Assembly (NCBI GenBank): GCA_027487055.1
Contig: JAIYEJ010000321.1
Location: 1 to 25,865, forward strand
Source: Methylotenera sp.
GTDB taxonomy: Bacteria > Pseudomonadota > Gammaproteobacteria > Burkholderiales > Methylophilaceae
Direction: 5' to 3'
Length of the DNA stretch: 25,865 nt
Program-made: the position numbers and the translations under genes
Shown here: positions 12,808 to 20,814 of the stretch, piece by piece
Numbering within the stretch: the stretch's first letter is position 1
Layout of the letters: each line of letters opens with the position of its first letter
Notes under the pieces: generated by a model
Databases searched by the model: none
Told to the model about the DNA's origin: nothing
What the model saw: only the letters and a program-made list of their open reading frames with translations

Positions 12808-13677
12808 ATGACCAATGCTGAAAATATTAAAACCACGCTTTTAATTGTTGGCGCTCAACTAGAAGCACGAGGGTTTGATGCTGAAGCGATAAAACTTGAA
12901 TCGCAATTGCTGTTGCAACATGTTTTAAATGTAAATCGCGCTTGGTTGATTGCACATCAAAACGATACTCTAGAAGCCAATATTCATGAGGCTTACACGG
13001 CGCTGATTAATCGTCGTATTAATGGCGAGCCTATTGCCTATATTTTGGGCTACCGTGAGTTTTATGGCTTAAAGTTAAAGGTCACGCCTGACACATTAAT
13101 TCCACGGCCAGATACCGAAACCTTGGTAGAAGCCGCGCTTGAAAAAATTTCGCCAAATTTACCTTTAAGTATTTGTGATTTAGGTACAGGCACTGGCGCG
13201 ATTGCTTTGGCGATTGCAAAAAACCGCTCTAAAGCGCAAGTGACAGCGGTGGATTTTTCTGACAAAGCGCTTGAAGTTGCACGCCAAAATGCGCAAGACT
13301 TAAACATTTTAAATTGCCAATTTTTGCAAAGTGATTGGTTGAGCGTACTGAAATTAAACGGACAAAACCAGCGCTTTGATGTGATTGTGAGCAATCCGCC
13401 ATATATCGAGGCCGATGATGCACACTTAAGCCAAGGCGATTTATGGTTTGAGCCTTTAAGCGCGTTGGCAAGTGGCAAAGATGGCTTGGATGATATTCGC
13501 ACCATTATAAGCCAAGCAAAAAACCACCTAAAGCCAAGCGGCTGGCTGATGCTGGAGCATGGTTACAATCAAGCGGATAGTGTTTCCAACTTGCTAAAAA
13601 CCGCTGGTTTTAGTGAAGTAAGCAACGCACGAGACTTGGCTGGCATTCAACGCGTCACATCAGGGCGATTGATTTAA
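12808..13677 (+). CDS. prmC: Peptide chain release factor N5-glutamine methyltransferase
   Basis: Methylates the Gln of the GGQ motif of release factors 1 and 2 using S-adenosylmethionine. The 289 residues comprise a helical N-terminal substrate domain (1-~90), the lead-in YILGYREFYGLKLKVTPDTLIPRPDTE, the SAM-binding motif I CDLGTGTGAIALA (123-135) and the catalytic motif IV SNPPYI (195-200), whose N-P-P-Y binds the target glutamine. It partners with prfA upstream. The start is fixed by an in-frame TAA immediately before the ATG. Its last 18 bases overlap the end of the convergent carbonic-anhydrase-like gene. Confidence 0.96.
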   Translation: MTNAENIKTTLLIVGAQLEARGFDAEAIKLESQLLLQHVLNVNRAWLIAHQNDTLEANIHEAYTALINRRINGEPIAYILGYREFYGLKLKVTPDTLIPRPDTETLVEAALEKISPNLPLSICDLGTGTGAIALAIAKNRSKAQVTAVDFSDKALEVARQNAQDLNILNCQFLQSDWLSVLKLNGQNQRFDVIVSNPPYIEADDAHLSQGDLWFEPLSALASGKDGLDDIRTIISQAKNHLKPSGWLMLEHGYNQADSVSNLLKTAGFSEVSNARDLAGIQRVTSGRLI

Positions 13678-14205
13678 ATATTGATTTTTAAGTGTAATGT
13701 AGCCATTGGCAGACACCATAAAAAATGCAATTTCTTCACCAGTTAAGGGGCGTAGCTTTTTAGCTGGTCTGCCCACATACAAATAGCCGCTTTCTAGCAC
13801 TTTGCCTTCTGGTACTAGGCTACCCGCAGCCAGCAAGACGTGCTTTTGCACCACCGCTTTATCCATCACGATACTGCCCATGCCGATTAAACATTCGTCC
13901 TCTAAGGTACAGCCGTGCAAAATCACGGTGTGCCCAATGGTAACGTGTTTGCCAATGATAATTGGCGAGCCGAGCGGGTCTGCACTGGTTTTATGATTAA
14001 CGTGTAGCACCGCGCAATCTTGAATATTGGTGCCAGCACCAATGTGTATAGTGTTGATATCGCCCCGAATGACCGCGCCTGGCCAAACTGAAACATCATC
14101 ACCTAACTTAACATCGCCAATCACAGTAGCGGTTTGGTGCACATAAACGGTTCTCCCTAGCGAGGGAAAAATATGCTGAAAGGCTTGAATATTCTGCATT
14201 GTCAT
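13660..14205 (-). CDS. Gamma-carbonic-anhydrase-like hexapeptide-repeat protein
   Basis: A 181-residue left-handed beta-helix protein of the YrdA/PaaY/gamma-CA group. Hexapeptide repeats run from about residue 23 to 135 (VYVHQTATVIGDVKLGDDVSVWPGAVIRGD, IIIGKHVTIGHTVILHGCTLEDECLIGMGS). The zinc ligands are expected at H68, H92 and H97, and R47, D49, Q62 and D63 match conserved positions. A C-terminal helix follows PAKKLRPLTGEE. Members bind metal as trimers; many have weak or no measured carbonic anhydrase activity, so the reaction is uncertain. Either ATG at 14205 or 14199 could be used, with AAGAAA before the first. It overlaps prmC tail to tail by 18 bases. Confidence 0.9.
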   Translation of the reverse strand: MTMQNIQAFQHIFPSLGRTVYVHQTATVIGDVKLGDDVSVWPGAVIRGDINTIHIGAGTNIQDCAVLHVNHKTSADPLGSPIIIGKHVTIGHTVILHGCTLEDECLIGMGSIVMDKAVVQKHVLLAAGSLVPEGKVLESGYLYVGRPAKKLRPLTGEEIAFFMVSANGYITLKNQYLNQSP

Positions 14206-14313
14206 TTTTTCTTAATAAATCCTAAAGTTTGAGACATTTTATCCGTTAATCACATTAAGGCTCATATAGCCCAAATGTTGCATTACGTGTTTAATAAAGG
14301 ATAAACCGTTATC

Positions 14314-14790
14314 ATGGAAAGTCAAAAACTATCCTTACTTGCTTATACCAGCATCGCGAGCCATCATATGGCACATGAAGAATTATTAGCCCTACTTGCA
14401 CAATCGCGCAAAAATAACTTACCTACAGATATTACTGGCATGCTGTTATATTTGGAAGGTTGTTTCTTCCAAGTGCTAGAAGGCGAAGCAGACCAGCTTG
14501 AAAAGCTTTATGAAAAAATTGCAAAAGACTCACGCCATCACGATGTAATGAAACTTATCCTTGAGCCCATTGAAGCACGATGCTTTAGCAATTGGACCAT
14601 GGGATTTCAGCACATTACAAAGGAAGAACTAAGCAGTATTACTGGGCTTACCGATTTTTTAGATTGCGAAGACAACAGCTTTGCAGGCATGGAAATATCG
14701 CGCGCACGAAAACTGATAGAGCACTTTACAGAAGGGCGTTGGTTTCGCAAAGATTTAACGCAATACAAACGCATTAGCATAGGCGTTTAA
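14314..14790 (+). CDS. Stand-alone BLUF-domain blue-light sensor
   Basis: A 158-residue flavin photoreceptor. The BLUF domain covers residues ~5-97: Tyr11 in LLAYTS, the flavin-contacting Asn at 33/34 in RKNNLPTDITGMLLYLEG, Gln52 in CFFQVLEG and the W93/M95 pair in NWTMGF, all residues of the FAD hydrogen-bond switch in studied BLUF proteins. Residues 98-158 form helices with no recognisable output domain such as EAL or adenylate cyclase, so it should act by binding a partner protein. The likely operon is single-gene: metX has its own -10 box, and the upstream gene is divergent. AAAGGA lies about 12 bases before the ATG, which is a long spacing. Its partner is not identifiable here. Confidence 0.92.
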   Translation: MESQKLSLLAYTSIASHHMAHEELLALLAQSRKNNLPTDITGMLLYLEGCFFQVLEGEADQLEKLYEKIAKDSRHHDVMKLILEPIEARCFSNWTMGFQHITKEELSSITGLTDFLDCEDNSFAGMEISRARKLIEHFTEGRWFRKDLTQYKRISIGV

Positions 14791-14831
14791 ACCGCAAAAC
14801 GCGAATGTGATGTTATTTCTATTCGCCATAG

Positions 14832-14837
14832 TATAAT
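14832..14837 (+). promoter_or_regulatory. Perfect -10 box for a leaderless metX mRNA
   Basis: TATAAT ends 7 bases before the A of the metX ATG (14844), so standard spacing puts +1 on the start codon. No Shine-Dalgarno lies between. A good -35 is not visible (best is GATGTT at 14809-14814). Confidence 0.45.
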
Positions 14838-14843
14838 TGGCAC

Positions 14844-15968
14844 ATGTCTGAAATTAATTCCGTTGGCATTGTTGCCCCACAAACTGCACATTTTAGTGAA
14901 CCACTCACCCTTAAAAGCGGCGAGATTCTACCGCAATTTGATTTGGTGTATGAAACCTATGGCACGCTTAACGCCACAAAAAGCAATGCGGTATTGATAT
15001 GCCATGCGTTATCTGGCAACCACCACGTGGCCGGCAAATACAATACTGATGACAAATACGCAGGTTGGTGGGATAACCTAGTAGGGCCAAATAAACCACT
15101 CGATACCAATAAATTTTTTGTGATTGGGCTCAATAATCTTGGTGGGTGTCATGGCTCCAGCGGGCCAAGCAGTATTAAACCAAAATCCAAAAAACCTTAT
15201 GGCGCTAGCTTCCCCATTGTTACGGTTGAAGATTGGGTGAATTCACAAGCGCGTTTATTAGATTATTTAGGGATTGAAACGCTAGCAGCAGTTATCGGTG
15301 GCAGCTTAGGTGGAATGCAAGCATTGCAATGGACAATTGCTCACCCAGCACGTTTGAAACATGCTTTGGTGATTGCTAGCGCACCTAACTTAACTGCACA
15401 AAATATGGCATTTAACGAAGTTGCACGCCAAGCGATTATTACCGACCCAGAATTTTACGGTGGCGATTATTATGCACACAAAACTGTGCCGCGCAGGGGC
15501 TTACGCATTGCGCGCATGCTGGGCCATATCACTTACTTAAGTGATGATGCCATGGGTGAAAAATTTGGGCGAAAAATTAAAGATAAAATTAAATATAGTT
15601 TTGATGTTGAGTTTGAGATGGAGTCTTACCTGCGCTATCAAGGCGATAAGTTTGCGGGAGAGTTCGATGCCAACACCTATTTACGCATGACCCGTGCGCT
15701 AGATTACTATGATCCCGCCTTAGAATTTGGCGGCGACTTAAGCAAAGCGCTTGCCCAAGTTAAAGCAGAATTTTTAGTAGTATCTTTCACCAGCGATTGG
15801 CGCTTTTCACCTGACCGCTCACGCGAAATTGTAAAAGCCTTGCTTGATAATGAACGCACAGTAAGCTACGCCGAAGTGACCGCACTGCATGGTCATGACG
15901 CATTTTTAATGCCTGACGCACATTATCATGCGATATTACGCGCATATTTACAAAAAATTGAGACATAA
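14844..15968 (+). CDS. metX: Homoserine O-acyltransferase, probably succinyl type
   Basis: Acylates the hydroxyl of homoserine, the first dedicated step of methionine synthesis. The 374-residue alpha/beta-hydrolase protein has the nucleophile S154 in IGGSLGGMQALQW, an acid at about D318 in TSDWRFSPDRS and the catalytic H351 in HGHDAFLMP. The family name suggests acetyl-CoA, but the sequence LNNLGGCHGSSGPSSI is of the type found in MetX proteins of Pseudomonas and relatives that use succinyl-CoA, so succinyltransferase is more likely (inference from remembered sequences). metW follows after 13 bases, the conserved metXW pair. A TATAAT box just upstream suggests a dedicated promoter and possibly a leaderless message. 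Confidence 0.95.
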   Translation: MSEINSVGIVAPQTAHFSEPLTLKSGEILPQFDLVYETYGTLNATKSNAVLICHALSGNHHVAGKYNTDDKYAGWWDNLVGPNKPLDTNKFFVIGLNNLGGCHGSSGPSSIKPKSKKPYGASFPIVTVEDWVNSQARLLDYLGIETLAAVIGGSLGGMQALQWTIAHPARLKHALVIASAPNLTAQNMAFNEVARQAIITDPEFYGGDYYAHKTVPRRGLRIARMLGHITYLSDDAMGEKFGRKIKDKIKYSFDVEFEMESYLRYQGDKFAGEFDANTYLRMTRALDYYDPALEFGGDLSKALAQVKAEFLVVSFTSDWRFSPDRSREIVKALLDNERTVSYAEVTALHGHDAFLMPDAHYHAILRAYLQKIET

Positions 15969-15981
15969 AAGGACTTAAGTC

Positions 15982-16608
15982 ATGTCAAATAATGTAAATA
16001 TTACAAATACAAATGTACTTAACGCAAAATTTCGCCAAGATTTTGCGATTATTGCAGGCTGGGTTGGTTTTGGTAGCAAAGTGCTTGATTTAGGTTGTGG
16101 CGATGGCGAATTATTAGTGTATTTGCGCGATGCGCTCGAAGCAAAAGGCTATGGTGTCGAGAAAGACGATGCTCACTGGCTCGCTTGTTTAAAAAATGGC
16201 ACCAATGTGATTCAAATGGACTTAGAGGACGGTTTATCTGGCTTTGAGGACCAATCGTTTGATACCGTCATCCTCTCGCAAACTTTACAAGCCATGCACA
16301 ATACAGAAGAAATTGTGCAAGAAATGCTACGTGTAGGCAAAGAAATTATCGTCACTTTTCCTAATTTTGGCTATTGGCGTAACCGGATGCAAATCACGGC
16401 TGGTAACATGCCTGTTTCAAAAACGTTGCCTTATCAATGGTTTGATACACCAAATGTGCACCTTTGTACCATTAACGATTTTGATGAATTTTGTAATAAT
16501 CACAAAATTACAGTCATCGAACGTAAAGTCATTACCGATGGCGAGGAAGTTGGATTTATGCCCAATTTGTTGGGCAATTTAGCCATGTATCGCCTAAAAG
16601 CAAATTAA
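15982..16608 (+). CDS. metW: Methionine biosynthesis protein MetW
   Basis: A 208-residue SAM-methyltransferase-fold protein that accompanies MetX in many proteobacteria and is needed with it for homoserine acylation in some of them; its exact activity is not settled. Motif I is VLDLGCGDGELLVYL (34-48), an acidic strand end is at YGVEKDD, and the fold continues through FDTVILSQTLQAMHN and ITVTFPNFGYWRNR-like sequence, with HLCTINDF towards the C-terminus. An AAGGA about 9 bases before the ATG gives a normal ribosome binding site. It lies 13 bases after metX and 2 bases before the AmpG-like gene, so the three form one operon. Confidence 0.95.
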   Translation: MSNNVNITNTNVLNAKFRQDFAIIAGWVGFGSKVLDLGCGDGELLVYLRDALEAKGYGVEKDDAHWLACLKNGTNVIQMDLEDGLSGFEDQSFDTVILSQTLQAMHNTEEIVQEMLRVGKEIIVTFPNFGYWRNRMQITAGNMPVSKTLPYQWFDTPNVHLCTINDFDEFCNNHKITVIERKVITDGEEVGFMPNLLGNLAMYRLKAN

Positions 16609-16610
16609 TA

Positions 16611-17882
16611 GTGCTTGAATCACGCGCCGAAGCTAGCATCTGGCAATCTCTTTTTACCAAAAGAATGCTTGCTTGCGTGTTCTTAGGCTTTACTTCGGGC
16701 TTGCCTTTATATTTGCTGTTGCAACTGTTACCCGCTTGGTTACGAACTGAAGGCATGAACCTTAAAACTATTGCGGCATTTGCATTTATCCAGCTGCCTT
16801 ACTCTTGGAAGTTTATTTGGGCACCGCTGATGGACCGCTATAATTTAATAGCCCCGCTTGGTCGGCGACGTAGCTGGATGCTCATCACACAAGTGGCATT
16901 ACTTTTTGGTATGCTCGCTTATGGGTTTTATGAACCTAAACTCGACATTACCACCATCGCAATTATCTCTACCCTGATTGCCTTTTTCTCTGCCAGTCAA
17001 GATATCGTGATTGATGCATTTAGGCGAGAGATTTTGAGCGACCATGAACTAGGTTTAGGCAACAGCATACACGTGAATGCGTACCGAATTGCTGGACTCG
17101 TGCCAGGTTCACTTGGGCTTATTTTGGCCGACCATTTGCCTTGGTCATCGGTGTTTTGGATAGTAGCACTGTTTATGCTGCCAGGCATTATCATGACCTT
17201 GGTCATTAAAGAATCTAGCACGATTGCCGCACCAAAAACCTTGTACGCCTCGGTAGTCGAGCCTTTTAAAGAGTTTATCGGGCGCCAAGGCTGGCAGAGT
17301 GCCATGTTAGTGCTGGTTTTTATTTTGCTGTACAAATTGGGCGATAGCATGGCTACCGCGCTGGCGACGCCATTTTATTTGGATATGCAATTTTCAAAAA
17401 GTGATATAGGTGCAATCGCTAAAGGCAGCGGCTTAGTAATGCAAATTGCTGGGGCGTTTGTGGGCGGCTTATGGATGTTAAAACTAGGGGTGAATCGCGC
17501 TTTGTGGATATTTGGTATTGCACAAGCAGTGACTATCTTAGGCTTTGCTTGGTTGGCACACGCAGGGCCGTTTGAAGTAATTGGTGCGGCAGAGCGCACC
17601 ATGTTAGCGATTGTAATTGGCTCAGAAGCATTTGGCGTGGGACTAGGAACTGCAGCTTATGTAGCCTATATGGCGCGCGAAACCAACCCCGTTTATACGG
17701 CCACTCAACTTGCTTTATTCACAAGTTTATCGGCTGTGCCGCGCTCGTTTTTTAATGCACTCACGGGCGGCATGGTTGAAAATCTTGGTTGGGAAAATTT
17801 CTTTTACGTATGCACATTATTAGCCTTGCCTGGCATGGTGTTGTTAATAAAAGTAGCTCCCTGGAACACTACAACAAAATAA
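16611..17882 (+). CDS. AmpG-like major facilitator permease
   Basis: A 423-residue integral membrane protein of the MFS AmpG family, which in enterobacteria imports anhydromuropeptides for peptidoglycan recycling. Family marks are FLGFTSGLPLYLLLQLLPAWLRTEG, the FAFIQLPYSWKFIWAPLMDRY stretch, the loop LGRRRSWMLITQ and SASQDIVIDAFRREIL. About 12 hydrophobic segments follow in the usual spacing. The GTG at 16611, 2 bases after the metW stop, is used as the start; an ATG at 16665 would begin within the first membrane segment and is less likely. Co-occurrence with metXW is a conserved neighbourhood in betaproteobacteria, without an obvious functional link. Substrate not proven. Confidence 0.9.
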   Translation: MLESRAEASIWQSLFTKRMLACVFLGFTSGLPLYLLLQLLPAWLRTEGMNLKTIAAFAFIQLPYSWKFIWAPLMDRYNLIAPLGRRRSWMLITQVALLFGMLAYGFYEPKLDITTIAIISTLIAFFSASQDIVIDAFRREILSDHELGLGNSIHVNAYRIAGLVPGSLGLILADHLPWSSVFWIVALFMLPGIIMTLVIKESSTIAAPKTLYASVVEPFKEFIGRQGWQSAMLVLVFILLYKLGDSMATALATPFYLDMQFSKSDIGAIAKGSGLVMQIAGAFVGGLWMLKLGVNRALWIFGIAQAVTILGFAWLAHAGPFEVIGAAERTMLAIVIGSEAFGVGLGTAAYVAYMARETNPVYTATQLALFTSLSAVPRSFFNALTGGMVENLGWENFFYVCTLLALPGMVLLIKVAPWNTTTK

Positions 17883-17924
17883 AACCAGTAAAATCTATGT
17901 AAGGAAATCTTTATCTGTCCGACT

Positions 17925-17950
17925 AATTTCCATTATCACACAATGGAATT
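17925..17950 (+). promoter_or_regulatory. Hairpin covering the ribosome-binding region of the DUF1223 gene
   Basis: AATTTCCATT (17925-17934) pairs with AATGGAATT (17942-17950) with a single bulged T and a 7-base loop. The only Shine-Dalgarno-like bases close to the ATG at 17956, GGAA at 17945-17948, lie in the 3' arm, so the hairpin could limit translation. Confidence 0.35.
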
Positions 17951-17955
17951 ATGTC

Positions 17956-18723
17956 ATGCGCCTTACCACCAACACGATCATCGCCACAGCTCTTATTCTA
18001 TATGGCTTACAGCCTGCCTACTCTGCTGAGTGCTCTGCAAAAAGCGGAGCAAGCACTGTACCTTTGCTAGAGCTTTATACCAGCGAGGGCTGTAGCAGCT
18101 GCCCGCCAGCTGATAAGTGGTTAAGCGGTCAAAAACATGACCCAAGTAAATTTACTCCTTTAGCTTTTCATGTTGATTATTGGGATTATATTGGCTGGAA
18201 AGATAAATTTTCTAAAGCAGAATATTCAGAACGCCAGCGCAAAATTGCTACATTTGGTGGCGCAGGGTTTGTGTATACACCACAATTTGTAATGAATGGC
18301 CGCGATTTTAAAGGCTGGGATAATGCGCGCCTAAGAGAAAAAGTGGAGTCTAGCCAAAAATTAGCCAGTCGTGCCAACTTAACGCTAAATGCCGTGCAAG
18401 AAAATGGCAAAATTATACTAAAAACCAGCGCACAAACCACCAACCCAAACGAAGCCAAAAATGTAGATGTATTTGTGGCAATTTATGAAAACAAATTAGT
18501 CAGCAAAGTGAATGCGGGCGAAAACAGTGGCCGTGAGTTAAAACATGATTACGTGGTACGCGAGTTTTTTGGTGCTTACCAAATCAATAATCAAAATGAA
18601 TTTAGCAAAAACTTTAATTTAGATGCCGCTTGGGCAAAGCGTGATGCGGGCGCAGTGGTGTTTGTTCAAGACAGTAGAAACGGCGAGATTTTGCAAAGCT
18701 TACTATTGCCGTTTTGTAGTTAA
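17956..18723 (+). CDS. DUF1223 exported thioredoxin-like protein
   Basis: A 255-residue secreted protein. The signal peptide spans about residues 1-24 (MRLTTNTIIATALILYGLQP then AYSA). The mature protein begins with a thioredoxin-fold strand and a Cys pair: LLELYTSEGCSSCPPADKWL, with CSSC at 46-49, then PLAFHVDYWDYIGWKDKFS and FGGAGFVYTPQFVMNGRDFKGWDNAR. These are typical of the DUF1223 family. The C-terminal half is a beta-rich domain. A periplasmic redox role is plausible from the CxxC, but no function is established to my knowledge. It lies 73 bases after the AmpG-like gene, possibly with its own expression control. Confidence 0.88.
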   Translation: MRLTTNTIIATALILYGLQPAYSAECSAKSGASTVPLLELYTSEGCSSCPPADKWLSGQKHDPSKFTPLAFHVDYWDYIGWKDKFSKAEYSERQRKIATFGGAGFVYTPQFVMNGRDFKGWDNARLREKVESSQKLASRANLTLNAVQENGKIILKTSAQTTNPNEAKNVDVFVAIYENKLVSKVNAGENSGRELKHDYVVREFFGAYQINNQNEFSKNFNLDAAWAKRDAGAVVFVQDSRNGEILQSLLLPFCS

Positions 18724-18786
18724 CAATATGATGGGCGCTAATTTAAGATAGAATTGGATTTCACAATTCAAATATAGCGTCATCAA

Positions 18787-19644
18787 GTGATTACAGAGCA
18801 TCCAAAAAAAGGCATTTTATTGATCTGTGCCGCAGTATTTCTTTTTGCAAGTAGTGATGCGTTATCTAAATACCTCACCAATTTTTATCCTGTGGTGATG
18901 GTGTTGTGGGTTAGGTATGTGGTGCATGTTGTACTGATACTTGCGGCGTTAAGACCGCCCTCTTTAAAAATACTCATCACCACGCAAAACCCCAAATTGC
19001 AAATCATCCGTGGCTTATGCATGGCAAACACCAACCTGATGTTCATCAGCGCTTTACATTACATTCCCTTAGCAGAGGGCACAGCGATTATTTACTTAAG
19101 TCCATTATTAGTCACCGCCATGTCTGGACCATTATTAGGCGAGCGTATCACACGCATGCAATGGTTTGCGGTAGCAATAGGCTTTATTGGGGTGTTATTT
19201 ATCGTGCGACCTGGCGGAAATATGTTTCATCCAGTTGCAATATTGGCGCTTGGCGCAGCATTCTCATTTAGCCTTTATCAAATCATCACCCGCAAACTTA
19301 ACTACACAGACAAATCTAGCATCACCAACTTTATTAGTGGATTAGTGTGTGTCTTGGTCACAAGTTTGTTACTGCCATTTTTTTGGAAAACACCTACCCT
19401 ACACTTTGCATTATTAATGGTGTTACTCGGCATCTCTGCGCTTGTAAGCCACTTACTGATGACTCGGGCTTACCTGCATGCAAAGCCTTCCACACTCGCG
19501 CCATTTTCATACACACAGCTATTATTTGCAGGCTTAATCGGTCATGTTTTTTTTAATCAACAACCAGATTTAATGGGCTTAGTTGGTATGCTGGTGATTG
19601 TGGCGGGTGGTTTGCTTATTTTTAGCAAACTATCTTATAAGTAA
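18787..19644 (+). CDS. EamA/DMT-superfamily transporter
   Basis: A 285-residue integral membrane protein of the drug/metabolite transporter superfamily with two EamA repeats. About ten hydrophobic helices are seen, for example ILLICAAVFLFASSDALSKYL, PVVMVLWVRYVVHVVLILAA, the loop GLCMANTNLMFISALHYIPLAEGTAIIYLSPLLVTAMSGPLLGERI ahead of repeat 2 (written here in part), and PFSYTQLLFAGLIGHVFF. The pattern LGERI near helix 4-5 is typical. The start is GTG at 18787, needed to keep helix 1 whole. A 6-bp inverted repeat GAATTG/CAATTC lies at 18751-18769 before it. Substrate unknown; members export metabolites or amino acids. Confidence 0.88.
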   Translation: MITEHPKKGILLICAAVFLFASSDALSKYLTNFYPVVMVLWVRYVVHVVLILAALRPPSLKILITTQNPKLQIIRGLCMANTNLMFISALHYIPLAEGTAIIYLSPLLVTAMSGPLLGERITRMQWFAVAIGFIGVLFIVRPGGNMFHPVAILALGAAFSFSLYQIITRKLNYTDKSSITNFISGLVCVLVTSLLLPFFWKTPTLHFALLMVLLGISALVSHLLMTRAYLHAKPSTLAPFSYTQLLFAGLIGHVFFNQQPDLMGLVGMLVIVAGGLLIFSKLSYK

Positions 19645-19666
19645 TTTCGTTTTATCAATCTAAAGC

Positions 19667-19683
19667 CAATCATCTAATGATTG
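19667..19683. terminator. Candidate bidirectional terminator between convergent genes
   Basis: CAATCAT (19667-19673) and ATGATTG (19677-19683) form a perfect 7-bp stem with a 3-base loop, in the 51-base gap where the EamA gene and the M48-like gene converge. The plus side continues with TTCTACTTTTATTT and the minus side with GGCTTTAG, so the T-tracts are poor. Confidence 0.4.
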
Positions 19684-19695
19684 AATGTTCTACTT

Positions 19696-20721
19696 TTATT
19701 TGATTTCCTCCACCAACATTAGCTCTTCTTCAACCAAGTCAGCTTCGGTTTCAACATCAGGTTCTGGCAAAGGCTCATACTCAACCACAATCTCATGCGG
19801 CTCACCCGCTAATTGTCGTACATTATCAATCGATAAATTTAAATCTTTCTCCCAGCCCGTGCTGGCCTCGTTTTTGGCAATAAATTCTAAAGACTGTGCA
19901 GCATCCAAAGCCGTCACACCACCATATTCTAATAAACCAAGCGAGATATTATCGGCCTCACTAAGTTGGCCTGGCTTAATTCTAGATAAAGCGACCTCTG
20001 AACCAACAATAGAAGTGACCGTTGATGCAGCACTTGTCATCAATGTTGTTGCAGTTGTTGCTTGCGCTGCCGCACTAGATGCGTTAAAAAGCGTTGCAGC
20101 TGGAAAAAGCACACCTGTAAGCACTGTAAAAAATATTTTTGTTTTTGCATTACTTTTATGATGCTTTGCAATGACATGCCCCATTTCTCGCCCAATAATA
20201 AATGCGATTGCGTTGTCGTCTAAATCTAGGGTTTGAATAGGGCGAAATAGGACGACTTTTCCACTTGCATTTGAAGCACTACCTAACACTTTTTTGTCTA
20301 CTACTTCAAAGTCAAACTTTGGCGTTATTTTTTTAAGCTCTGGGTATAGCGAATAGGCAGATTTGGCAAGACTTTCACCAATCAACTGCACCTTTGCATC
20401 AAAAGCCTGATTTTCTGCACATTTTTCAACACTACAAGGTTGTGCATCTGCTTTCACTACCAATCGCATACGCATTTCGATATCGGAATAAAAACTGCTG
20501 ATATCTTCAACTGGATTTATGTCATCTGCATCGCCAACTGAAACTTCCTGTGCTGCCATCTGCATCGATTCGTCAGCGCTTGTGTGTGTTTCACTATTAG
20601 GATTAATAGCCTTTAGTTCATTTAGCTGCTCTGTTACATTAAACTCAGCCTCAGCAAAGACCTGCGTTGCATGCAACGCTATCACAATGCTTAATACTAA
20701 AGAGGTGCAATTAAATTTCAA
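19696..20721 (-). CDS. M48-like protein with degenerate zinc site
   Basis: A 341-residue exported protein. Residues 1-23 are a signal peptide (MKFNCTSLVLSIVIALHATQ, cleavage after VFA). The core resembles the M48 (Ste24/HtpX/BepA) metallopeptidase domain: the helix AFIIGREMGHVIAKHH at 173-188 lines up with the HExxH helix, and SRIKPGQLSEADNISLGLLEYGG at 246-268 with the SRxxExEADxxG helix. However, the first metal His is Arg178 and the expected Glu ligand is Leu253; E179 and H182 remain. Two hydrophobic stretches (197-212 and 217-240) follow the first helix. The C-terminal ~40 residues are strongly acidic. It is probably a non-catalytic or altered member. It lies downstream of exonuclease III on the same strand. 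Confidence 0.78.
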   Translation of the reverse strand: MKFNCTSLVLSIVIALHATQVFAEAEFNVTEQLNELKAINPNSETHTSADESMQMAAQEVSVGDADDINPVEDISSFYSDIEMRMRLVVKADAQPCSVEKCAENQAFDAKVQLIGESLAKSAYSLYPELKKITPKFDFEVVDKKVLGSASNASGKVVLFRPIQTLDLDDNAIAFIIGREMGHVIAKHHKSNAKTKIFFTVLTGVLFPAATLFNASSAAAQATTATTLMTSAASTVTSIVGSEVALSRIKPGQLSEADNISLGLLEYGGVTALDAAQSLEFIAKNEASTGWEKDLNLSIDNVRQLAGEPHEIVVEYEPLPEPDVETEADLVEEELMLVEEIK

Positions 20722-20765
20722 GTTAATCAGCTTTAGATAGATTAATTTACCAACGTTTTAAATCT

Positions 20766-20795
20766 CAATTGGTCTACAGCACGTATAGACCATTG
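20766..20795. repeat. Hairpin between xthA and the M48-like gene
   Basis: CAATTGGTCTA (20766-20776) pairs with TAGACCATTG (20786-20795) with one bulge and a 9-base loop, just past the xthA stop on the minus strand. No T-tract follows, so it is more likely an mRNA end-stabilising stem or a Rho-dependent region than an intrinsic terminator. Confidence 0.4.
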
Positions 20796-20814
20796 ATCAC
20801 GAATCATTGATATT

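Noticed and set aside
14155..14168. TCCCT-AGCG-AGGGA inverted repeat
   Set aside because: It lies inside the coding sequence of the carbonic-anhydrase-like protein and is short; chance is sufficient.
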